Assembly (NCBI GenBank): GCA_003142355.1
Contig: PLMF01000247.1
Location: 40,961 to 47,630 of the forward strand
Direction: 5' to 3'
DNA length: 6,670 nucleotides
Origin: Bryobacterales bacterium
GTDB lineage: Bacteria > Acidobacteriota > Terriglobia > Bryobacterales > Bryobacteraceae
Position numbers and translations under genes: made by a program
Shown: in pieces, positions 1-5,650 of the stretch
Layout: each line of letters begins with the position of its first letter
How positions within the stretch are numbered: the first letter of the stretch is position 1
Notes under the pieces: model-generated
What the model was told of the DNA's origin: nothing
Seen by the model: only the letters and a program-made list of their open reading frames with translations
Database searches by the model: none

Positions 1-335
1 GTGAGCCAGACGGACATGGGCCATCCGCCGCCGCCGGTGGTGGCCTGCACGAAGGTCATGTAGACCCGATCCACATCCGGGCGCTCCTCGCGATCCACCT
101 TGATGGGAACGTAGTCGCGGTTGAGCAGCGCGGCGATGGCTTCGTTTTCGAAAGACTCGCGCTCCATGACGTGGCACCAATGGCACGTCGAGTAGCCGAT
201 GGAAAGGAAGATCGGTTTGTCTTCGCGGCGGGCTTTTTCAAAAGCTTCCGGCCCCCACGGAAACCAGTCAACCGGGTTGTGAGCGTGCTGCAGCAGGTAA
301 GGGCTCTGCTCACTGGCAAGTCGGTTGGTATGCAT
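1..335 (-). CDS. DUF255/YyaL-family thioredoxin-domain protein, N-terminal part (3' end beyond left edge)
   Basis: This is the N-terminal 111 residues of a protein that would normally be about 600-700 residues long. The opening ([20 protein letters not shown], then PVDWFPWG) is the classic start of the DUF255 family (YyaL, human SPATA20). That conservation fixes the ATG at 335-333. A thioredoxin-like fold follows, with a CHWC redox-type motif at C51-C54, then VMERESF and [16 protein letters not shown], and a G-rich [10 protein letters not shown] stretch at the edge. The usual C-terminal six-hairpin glycosidase-like domain would lie outside the window. AGAGGG at 338-343 could be the ribosome site, but it sits only two bases from the ATG. 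No signal peptide is visible, so the protein is probably cytosolic. The biochemical role of the family is poorly established. The gene is transcribed away from the M20 dipeptidase across a 166-base gap. Confidence 0.93.
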   Translation of the reverse strand, partial: MHTNRLASEQSPYLLQHAHNPVDWFPWGPEAFEKARREDKPIFLSIGYSTCHWCHVMERESFENEAIAALLNRDYVPIKVDREERPDVDRVYMTFVQATTGGGGWPMSVWL

Positions 336-459
336 ATCCCTCTGAGTGGCCACGGTCCCGGGCCGGTGCTTTCATGGTACACCCCAGCGGAATTTGCGCC
401 GATCTGCGCAGAAAACGGGGATGCCTTCATTGATAATAAAGGCGTTACGCGTCCGATTA

Positions 460-475
460 CGCTCAGATCTGAGCG
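460..475. promoter_or_regulatory. Perfect 16-base palindrome, candidate operator
   Basis: CGCTCAGATCTGAGCG reads identically on both strands with no spacer. It lies five bases upstream of the TACAAT hexamer and 26 bases before the dipeptidase start. By a simple base-composition-free estimate, a perfect 16-base palindrome is expected about 0.1 times in a window this size. Its presence inside a 166-base promoter region suggests a homodimeric regulator site. No regulator gene is adjacent, so the cognate protein is unknown. A chance palindrome is the alternative. Confidence 0.4.
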
Positions 476-490
476 CGCGATACAATCTAC

Positions 491-496
491 CAGGAG
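491..496 (+). promoter_or_regulatory. Ribosome binding site deciding the dipeptidase start
   Basis: CAGGAG is followed by five bases and then ATG at 502. The same frame is open from an ATG at 346, but that upstream start has no comparable site and would add 52 residues unlike the family. This site therefore sets the start. Confidence 0.7.
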
Positions 497-501
497 CCAC
501 C

Positions 502-1857
502 ATGAACTACTACCAGCAGCACCAGTCCGATTTCCTGGAGGGGCTGAAGACCTTCCTGCGCATTCCGAGCATCAGCACGCTCTCGGAAAACAAGCCCGAT
601 ATCCGGCGCGCCGCCGAATTCGCCATGAACGAGCTGCGCGCGGCGGGGATGACCACCGCCGAGCTGATCGAAGGCAAAGGCAATCCGCTGGTCTATGCGG
701 AATGGTTGAATGCGCCGGGCAAGCCCACCATTCTCTTCTACGGCCACTACGACGTGCAGCCGCCCGACCCGCTGGACGAGTGGAAGTCGCCGCCCTTCGA
801 GCCGGAGATCCGCGGCAACGACATTTTCGCGCGCGGCGCCTGCGACGACAAAGGCCAGGTCTACATCCAGATCAAGGCCGTGGAGGGCCTGCTGAAGTCG
901 ACCGGCAAACTGCCCGTCAACGTGAAGTTCCTGCTGGAGGGTGAAGAAGAGACCGGCGGCGAGCACATCGAGGAGTACGTCAAGACCAGGCCGCCGCGCC
1001 TGAAGGCCGATGCGGCGGTGGTGTGCGATACCGAAATGTTCGCGCCCGAGTTCCCCACCATCTGCGTGGGGCTGCGCGGCCTGGTGTACTACGAGCTGCT
1101 GGTGGAGGGCGCCAACCACGATCTGCATTCGGGCGTGTACGGCGGCGCGGCGCCCAACCCGATGCAGGCGATCGCGGAGATTGTGTGCGCGCTCAAGGAT
1201 CGGAATGGCCACATCCTGATTCCCGGTTTTTACGACCGCGTCGTTCCGCCCAGCGCCAAGGAGCTCGAAGCCTGGGCGCGGCTGCCGTTCAACGAGAAGG
1301 AGTACACCGAAATCGAAATGGGCGCGCGAGAGCTGGTGGGCGAGCCCGGGGTCCCGCTGTTCGAGCGCGTATGGGCGCGGCCCACGGTGGAGGTGCACGG
1401 CATCCGCGGCGGTTTCACCGGCGAAGGCGCCAAGACCGTGATTCCGGCCCGCGCGGTGGCCAAGATCAGCACGCGCCTGGTGGCCGATCAGCGGGTGGCG
1501 GAGGCCGTGGAGCAAACCAAGGCGGCGGTGAAGGCCGCGTGCCCCAAGGGCGTCACCGCCGAATTGAAGGTGCTGAGTGCGGGCGAGCCGTCGCTGACCA
1601 ACCCGGACAACCCGTTTATCCATGCGGCGGCCGAAGCCCTGAAGCAGATCTTCGGCAAGGAAACGGTGTACATCCGTTCGGGCGGGTCGATTCCGATCGT
1701 GGGAGTTTTCGACCGCTACCTGGGCGTCCCCAGCGTCATGATGGGATTCGGGCTGCCGGACGACAACCTGCACGCGCCCAACGAGAAGTTCCACCTGCCG
1801 AACTTTTTCCGCGGCATCGAAGCCATGGCGCGGTACCTGGAGATTCTGGGTCAGTAG
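502..1857 (+). CDS. M20-family metallodipeptidase
   Basis: This is a 451-residue protein, the usual length of M20 dipeptidases (relatives of PepV, carboxypeptidase G2 and CNDP2). These enzymes hydrolyse dipeptides or related amide bonds with a two-zinc centre. The expected ligands are all visible: H82 with D84 in GHYDVQ, the bridging D115 in GACDDKG, general base E149 and ligand E150 in EGEEETGG, D176 in VVCDTEM, and H424 in DNLHAPNE. NHDLHSGVYGG (H209) in the lid/dimerisation domain supplies the conserved histidine that reaches the partner's active site. There is no signal peptide, so it probably acts in the cytosol. The start is chosen by CAGGAG at 491-496 and by the family-typical N-terminus. 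It is monocistronic, and its TAG stop lies inside a hairpin shared with the convergent asparaginase gene. The family is firmly identified; the exact substrate cannot be read from sequence. Confidence 0.95.
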   Translation: MNYYQQHQSDFLEGLKTFLRIPSISTLSENKPDIRRAAEFAMNELRAAGMTTAELIEGKGNPLVYAEWLNAPGKPTILFYGHYDVQPPDPLDEWKSPPFEPEIRGNDIFARGACDDKGQVYIQIKAVEGLLKSTGKLPVNVKFLLEGEEETGGEHIEEYVKTRPPRLKADAAVVCDTEMFAPEFPTICVGLRGLVYYELLVEGANHDLHSGVYGGAAPNPMQAIAEIVCALKDRNGHILIPGFYDRVVPPSAKELEAWARLPFNEKEYTEIEMGARELVGEPGVPLFERVWARPTVEVHGIRGGFTGEGAKTVIPARAVAKISTRLVADQRVAEAVEQTKAAVKAACPKGVTAELKVLSAGEPSLTNPDNPFIHAAAEALKQIFGKETVYIRSGGSIPIVGVFDRYLGVPSVMMGFGLPDDNLHAPNEKFHLPNFFRGIEAMARYLEILGQ

Positions 1858-1886
1858 CTGTCCAGCTCAGCACAACAGCTACTGGC
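1850..1886. terminator. Inverted repeat spanning two convergent stop codons, possible bidirectional terminator
   Basis: CAGTAGCTGT (1852-1861) is perfectly complementary to ACAGCTACTG (1875-1884), with a 13-base loop. One G-U and one G-C pair (1851/1885, 1850/1886) can extend the stem. Both TAG stop codons (1855-1857 plus strand, 1881-1879 minus strand) lie in the arms, so both genes end in the codons CAG TAG. There is no T-run after the stem on either strand, so it is not a standard intrinsic terminator. It could still stop or stabilise transcripts from both directions. Confidence 0.45.
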
Positions 1887-2994
1887 GTTGGTAAAGATAT
1901 ACGGAGTTCTCGCGATGGCTCTGGCCATCGGCGGCACAAACCGCGAACTGCGCCCCGCTCGCCGCACTTGCGGAACGCTTGTCCCACAGCGAGGCGCCGG
2001 CGTATTCGCCATCTTTGCGCAGTGCGTAAAAGCTCAGGTCGACCGCTTCGAGGCGTTTCCGATCGTTGTCGAAGTTCCGCGAAACACGTTTCAAAGCGTC
2101 GAGCGCAGCCTCTTTCGGCGACATTCCCTGCCGCATCTTTTCGACGATCGTATGGGCCCCGCAGACTCGAAGATTTTCTTCTCCGCGGCCCGTGGAACCG
2201 GCGCCGCCGACATCCTGATCCAGCCACAGGCCACCGCCGATGATGGGCGAATCGCCCAACCGGCCGGCGATCTTCCATGCCAGCCCGCTGGTGGTGGTGA
2301 CGGCCGACATCTCGCCCTTTTCGTCCAGCGCCATGCAATTGATGGTGCCGTGGGGAGGGTTCGTGGCCACTTCGTAAGCCCACGCGAGGGTCTCTTCGTC
2401 GAACCCCGGAAAGGCTTTCTTCAACTCGGCCATCTTCCGGGGCTGGGGCGGGCCGTCGATGCCCGACTCCCAGTTGGAATGTCCGTTGCGGTCGCGCATC
2501 TCCCTTTTCCACATGCGCCACGCCAGGCGCGACTTGTCCGTGAGTAGATCCTCTTCCGGAAAGCCGTAGGCCTTGGCGAACCGCAACGCGCCTTCGCCCA
2601 CCAGCATCATGTGGTCGGTTTCCGCCATCACCAGTTGCGCGATTTTCGAAGGCGTCTTGATTCCCCGTATGGCGCCAACCGCGCCGCCGCGGCGTGTGGG
2701 CCCGTGCATGCAACTGGCATCCAGCTCGACCACGCCGTCTTCATTGGGAAGGCCGCCATACCCCACGCTCGTGTCGTTCGGATCCAGCTCGACGATGTTG
2801 ACGCCGGCAACGACGGCATCCAGCGTATCGCCGCCGGCCTTCAGAACTTCCATGGCCTTGGCGCAGGCGGCCACGCCGTTGGCGCTCGAAATGACGATAT
2901 TCTTGGGACGCGCCTGGGCGTCCGCGGCCCGCGCCATGGGCAGCGCCGCCGCGCCCAGCATCACGGCCCTACGGCTGAACATAATGTCTCGCAT
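1879..2994 (-). CDS. Tat-exported N4-(beta-N-acetylglucosaminyl)-L-asparaginase-like Ntn hydrolase
   Basis: This 371-residue protein resembles bacterial glycosylasparaginase, which cleaves the GlcNAc-Asn bond of glycoasparagine; relatives act as isoaspartyl peptidases. The precursor would self-cleave before T217 in PPHGTIN, making T217 the N-terminal nucleophile of the beta chain. Substrate-site matches are T235 (TTTSG), R245 and D248 (GRLGDSP), and T268-G269 (STGRGEE). The alpha chain carries the typical SVGYGGLPN and MLVGEGAL blocks. The N-terminus FSRRAVMLGAAALPMARA is a twin-arginine-like signal with a probable cut after an AxA near residue 23-26, which suggests a periplasmic location. 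Two features depart from the Flavobacterium enzyme: the residue before the nucleophile is Gly, not Asp, and the Trp of its STWN motif is Ala38 (SSAN). A start at M5 (2982) is also possible, since neither start has a strong ribosome site. Substrate is therefore uncertain between glycoasparagine and isoaspartyl peptides. Confidence 0.9.
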   Translation of the reverse strand: MRDIMFSRRAVMLGAAALPMARAADAQARPKNIVISSANGVAACAKAMEVLKAGGDTLDAVVAGVNIVELDPNDTSVGYGGLPNEDGVVELDASCMHGPTRRGGAVGAIRGIKTPSKIAQLVMAETDHMMLVGEGALRFAKAYGFPEEDLLTDKSRLAWRMWKREMRDRNGHSNWESGIDGPPQPRKMAELKKAFPGFDEETLAWAYEVATNPPHGTINCMALDEKGEMSAVTTTSGLAWKIAGRLGDSPIIGGGLWLDQDVGGAGSTGRGEENLRVCGAHTIVEKMRQGMSPKEAALDALKRVSRNFDNDRKRLEAVDLSFYALRKDGEYAGASLWDKRSASAASGAQFAVCAADGQSHRENSVYLYQRQ

Positions 2995-3023
2995 GTGCTC
3001 TCGAAAGATCTGACATTATGTCA
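2979..3023. promoter_or_regulatory. Paired palindromic sites at the asparaginase start, candidate operator
   Basis: TGACATTATGTCA at 3011-3023 is a perfect palindrome around one central base. A near copy, AACATAATGTC at 2978-2988, keeps the ACAT-N-ATGT core. The two copies also form a perfect 10-bp inverted repeat with each other (2979-2988 and 3012-3021), and their centres are 34 bases apart, about three helical turns. The first copy covers the probable -10 of the asparaginase promoter; the second covers codons 3-6 (or the alternative start at 2982). This layout fits repression by a dimer bound at two sites on one DNA face. No regulator gene is visible nearby. Confidence 0.45.
3015..3023 (-). 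promoter_or_regulatory. Candidate extended -10 promoter for the asparaginase gene
   Basis: On the minus strand TGACATAAT gives an extended -10 (TGn followed by CATAAT, one mismatch from TATAAT). No good -35 lies at 17 bases, which an extended -10 can tolerate. Transcription would begin near 3008, leaving a short leader before the ATG at 2994. The -10 coincides with the palindrome at 3011-3023. Read-through from the upstream operon remains possible because the gap is only 74 bases. Confidence 0.35.
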
Positions 3024-3068
3024 CAAGACAAGCGGGAGCTTGTAGTCCGGTTTGAGCCGCTCCGCGCG

Positions 3069-3662
3069 CTACGTCGCCATCGAGCCGGCGGCGCCGGTGC
3101 GCTTGCCTCGATCAAGCTGCTGCGCCCATTCGACCAGGTTCTCGAGCAGCTTGCGGATGAGTTTTCGGGTGTTCTCGTCTTTGAGGTTGCCCTGTTCGTC
3201 GAAGCGTTCCGCGGCGGCGGAAATCATCACTTCGGGCCGATTCAGCGCGTGCATGTTGAGGAACACGAACACCTGGCGCAGGTGATACTGGGCGCGGGCG
3301 GTGCCGAGGGCGCCGATCGAGGCACCCATCACCGCTACCGGCTTGCCCTCCCATGAGTTGTCGCCGTAGGGCCGCGACGCCCAGTCGATGGCGTTCTTCA
3401 GCACGCCCGGAATGGAATAGTTGTATTCGGGCGTGACCAGCAGAATGGCATCGGCGGCGCGGATACTCCGCTTCAACTCCACCACCCGCGGCGGCAGGTT
3501 GGCCTCTTCATCCTGGCTGAACGGAGGAATGCCCGCGAGATCGAAGATATCCAGCCGGGCGCCTTCGGGCACGAGCCGCTCGGCGGCTCGCAGCGCGGCG
3601 CGGTTGTAAGACGCCTGGCGCAGACTGCCGGCGATTCCCAAAATTGCGATCGGCGTGTTCAT
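3069..3662 (-). CDS. NAD(P)H-dependent FMN/quinone reductase, ChrR-like flavodoxin-fold protein
   Basis: This 197-residue protein belongs to the NADPH-dependent FMN reductase family, which uses FMN and NAD(P)H to reduce quinones, chromate or free flavin. It shows the phosphate-binding loop GIAGSLRQASYN at residues 9-20. The FMN-ring motif TPEYNYSIPGVLKNAIDWASRP occupies roughly residues 77-98 and is very close to that of E. coli ChrR. VMGASIGALG near 111-120 is the usual third strand-loop. There is no signal peptide, so it is cytosolic. The ATG shares ATGA with the stop of the upstream glycosidase, and GGGAGG lies four bases before it, so the two genes are probably translationally coupled. 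The tail after about residue 184 is charged and poorly conserved. The same frame is open further upstream, but the motifs and ribosome site support this start. Why it is tied to a secreted glycosidase is unclear. Confidence 0.93.
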   Translation of the reverse strand: MNTPIAILGIAGSLRQASYNRAALRAAERLVPEGARLDIFDLAGIPPFSQDEEANLPPRVVELKRSIRAADAILLVTPEYNYSIPGVLKNAIDWASRPYGDNSWEGKPVAVMGASIGALGTARAQYHLRQVFVFLNMHALNRPEVMISAAAERFDEQGNLKDENTRKLIRKLLENLVEWAQQLDRGKRTGAAGSMAT

Positions 3663-5647
3663 GCTACCTCCCAGTAGACAGAGTAGCGCTTGTCTAAAAT
3701 GGCGTTGAGCGGGACCAGCGTGACGTCTTTCGGCTGGCCCGTGGTGTGGAACGTGAGCGGCTTGTCGCCGGGCTTGATCCACGAAGCCGGATCGGCGGCG
3801 TGCCCACTGGGCCCGGCGCGGAAAGAGGGGACCTCGATGGGTAAGGCCTGGACGCGCGGACCCATGGGGCCGGTGATCAGTTGCTCCGTCAATCCCTCCG
3901 CCCCCAGATCGCCCGCCAGCACCAAGGGACCATAGAGGATGGCCTGCATTTTGGGATCGTCGGGCATGGCTTCGATGTGAAGGCGCATGGGCAGCTCCAG
4001 CTCCACGCGGTCGCCTTTTTTCCAGGTTCGTGCGAGCGTCAGATAGCTGCCGGGGCTGGCGGTGGCTTCGAGCGCCTTGCCGTTCACTTTCACGGTGGGA
4101 CCGGAAGCGAGCCAGGAGGGAATGCGCAGGCGCAGGGCCAGGTTGACCGGCTTGTCCGAAGTGACCGTCAGCGCCGTCCGCGGCTGCTCGGGGAACTGGG
4201 TATCCTGGCGCAGCCCAAAACCTTTTTCCGGCCAGTTCAGCTCGGAGGGAATGAAGAGGTTGACGTAGACGCCGTCGTCGTCGTACCAGTAGATGCTGTC
4301 GGTGAGCTTGGAGTACTCCTCGACGCCGGTGCCGGTGCAGCACCAGAAGGATTGATCCTCGGTGCAGAAGGTCTTCCAGGCGCCGGGGGTGAGCGAGAGG
4401 TAATACTGGGTGTGGCCGGTCTTGGGCTGGATGGTGCCGATGCGGTGGTTGAGGAGGGCGCGCTCGTAGTAGTCGAAATAGCGCGGGTCCGCAGTCCAGG
4501 CGTGAAGATGGCGCGCCAGCTTGAGCATGTTATAGGAGCAGCAGCACTCGGCGGTGGACACGCTCATTTTCAGCTCGGCGGCGAGCTGCCGGGGCTGGGC
4601 CAGCCAGCATTCACCATTGCTGGTGCCGCCGGTCACGTAAGTGCGCGCGGTGCTTACTTCATAGAAAAAGAAATCGGCGACGTCATGGAAGCGCATGTCG
4701 CCCGAGATTTCGTAGCGGCGCGCGGCGGCGATCACCTGCGGGATGTGCGTGTTGACGTGGAGCGGGCGCAGCTCGTCGCGTCGCGAGGCCAGAGGATTGA
4801 CGAAGCGCTTCTTGGTGAAGCGGTCTCCGGCCTTGGCCCACTGGTCGTTGTTGGTGGCCGCCGCCAGGTTGTAGAGCACCTCGGCCATGCCGCCGAATTC
4901 AGTGTTCAGGATGTCCTGCATGTGCTCTTCGGTTTTGGAGCCGCTCCACTTGTCGGCCCAGTCCGCCATGCCCTCGACCACTTTGCGTGCATCCTGGTTG
5001 CCGGCGAGGGTGTACATGTCGAACAGGCCGGCCATGATTTTGTGGATGGTGTAGAACGGCGCCCAGGGGAGTTGAGACAGCGAGTCGAGGCGGTCGAACA
5101 ACTCGGTGGGGAAGGCGCTGAGATAGCCGCCGCCGAGTTTCTGCTGGCACTTGGCCAACTCGGCGACTATTTCGTCGGCCTTGGCCTTGGCGTCCTGGTC
5201 CCCGGCCGAGGCGTACAACTGGGCGCTGGCGGAAAGGAAGTGGCCCGTGAAATGGCCGCGCAACTCGGTCGCGTGCTTGCCGTCCGCTTTCGCCTCCCAA
5301 CCGCCGAAGGGTTGGGCGGAACCTGGCGGCAGGCCGGCATTGGCGCGGAAGTTGTAGAGCAGGCGGCCGGCCGGCAGTCGCCCCATATAGCCGCGATTCC
5401 ACTCGGCGGCATCCGCGAACCGACCGGGGAGGAGCTTCACCCGGGTCATGGGGAAAGGGCGCACCCTGGCGGGCACATCCTGGCGGGTGAACTCGATGGG
5501 GGCCTGGAAGGGCGGCACTTCCGGGGGCGGTCCGGGTCGCCGCGGCGGTGGTTGTTGCGCCAGCAGTGCCGGAGCAGCGACTCCGGACGCCAGGACGGCG
5601 GCGAAGCCGCGCCGGTTCAGACCCTTGGATTCTTCATGTTGGCTCAT
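3659..5647 (-). CDS. Tat-exported beta-L-arabinofuranosidase, GH146-like (DUF1680 superfamily)
   Basis: This is a complete 662-residue enzyme of the GH127/GH146 superfamily, which removes beta-L-arabinofuranosyl groups with a zinc-bound cysteine nucleophile. Residues 11-31 (NRRGFAAVLASGVAAPALLA) form a Tat signal, followed by a proline-rich stretch at 34-46. An alpha/alpha barrel follows, then a beta-sandwich C-terminus starting near 490 (RIPSW, VNGK, RTWKKGD, LPM). Active-site matches to the GH127 enzyme HypBA1 are a likely acid/base E346 in SNGECW, zinc ligands E367 and C369 in AECCCSYNML, and the C436-C437 pair in FWCCTGTG. The SYNMLKL and FWCCTGTG wording is closer to GH146 than to GH127. 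C368 and C370 are unusual extra cysteines beside the zinc ligand. The start lies 3 bases after the upstream stop and has GAGGTGA at 5656-5662. Export of a folded zinc-thiolate enzyme by Tat makes sense. Natural substrate (arabinan, arabinogalactan, hydroxyproline-linked sugar) is not evident. Confidence 0.88.
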   Translation of the reverse strand: MSQHEESKGLNRRGFAAVLASGVAAPALLAQQPPPRRPGPPPEVPPFQAPIEFTRQDVPARVRPFPMTRVKLLPGRFADAAEWNRGYMGRLPAGRLLYNFRANAGLPPGSAQPFGGWEAKADGKHATELRGHFTGHFLSASAQLYASAGDQDAKAKADEIVAELAKCQQKLGGGYLSAFPTELFDRLDSLSQLPWAPFYTIHKIMAGLFDMYTLAGNQDARKVVEGMADWADKWSGSKTEEHMQDILNTEFGGMAEVLYNLAAATNNDQWAKAGDRFTKKRFVNPLASRRDELRPLHVNTHIPQVIAAARRYEISGDMRFHDVADFFFYEVSTARTYVTGGTSNGECWLAQPRQLAAELKMSVSTAECCCSYNMLKLARHLHAWTADPRYFDYYERALLNHRIGTIQPKTGHTQYYLSLTPGAWKTFCTEDQSFWCCTGTGVEEYSKLTDSIYWYDDDGVYVNLFIPSELNWPEKGFGLRQDTQFPEQPRTALTVTSDKPVNLALRLRIPSWLASGPTVKVNGKALEATASPGSYLTLARTWKKGDRVELELPMRLHIEAMPDDPKMQAILYGPLVLAGDLGAEGLTEQLITGPMGPRVQALPIEVPSFRAGPSGHAADPASWIKPGDKPLTFHTTGQPKDVTLVPLNAILDKRYSVYWEVA
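3667..3672 (-). promoter_or_regulatory. Ribosome binding site of the FMN reductase
   Basis: GGGAGG on the minus strand lies four bases before the ATG at 3662, inside the last codons of the GH146 gene. It supports the short start and coupled translation through the ATGA overlap. Confidence 0.7.
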
Positions 5648-5650
5648 AAG

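Larger units (their letters stand above)
336..501. promoter_or_regulatory. Divergent intergenic region between the DUF255 gene and the dipeptidase
   Basis: This gap must carry the promoters of two divergent genes. It is more AT-rich in its middle (tgataataaa at 431-440) than the coding DNA around it. For the dipeptidase the best -10 is TACAAT at 481-486, one mismatch from consensus. It has no convincing -35 at 16-18 bases, and it would leave a leader of only about nine bases. A TTGATA at 430-435 resembles a -35 but has no good -10 at normal spacing. For the DUF255 gene, TATTAT (minus strand, 433-438) is the best -10-like word and also lacks a partner. The exact promoters are therefore unresolved. 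The strongest structure is the palindrome at 460-475. Confidence 0.5.

Noticed and set aside
403..412. Ten-base palindrome TCTGCGCAGA in the divergent gap
   Set aside because: Several 10-base palindromes are expected by chance in a window of this size.
346..501. N-terminal extension of the dipeptidase by 52 residues
   Set aside because: The extension is unlike the family and has no ribosome site. A good site lies five bases before the ATG at 502.
487..1794. A 435-codon open frame antisense to the dipeptidase
   Set aside because: It has no recognisable motif and is rich in Arg, His, Gly and Leu, as expected from a shadow frame of GC-rich coding DNA. The plus-strand M20 gene explains the region completely.
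1023..2243. A 406-codon plus-strand open frame running across the dipeptidase end and the antisense of the asparaginase
   Set aside because: It is Arg/Gly/Pro-rich and of low complexity, crosses two well-identified genes in the wrong frame, and shows no ribosome site or family motif.
1736..2713. A 325-codon minus-strand open frame overlapping the asparaginase
   Set aside because: It is an out-of-frame shadow, Arg-rich, and contradicts the clear Ntn hydrolase frame.
3006..3013. The word AGATCTGA shared between 465-472 and 3006-3013, both near promoters
   Set aside because: An eight-base match is too short to claim a shared site. At 3006 it is not part of a comparable palindrome.
3018..3356. 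A small plus-strand open frame starting inside the palindrome upstream of the asparaginase
   Set aside because: It is antisense to the conserved FMN reductase and has no ribosome site. Its composition matches a shadow frame.
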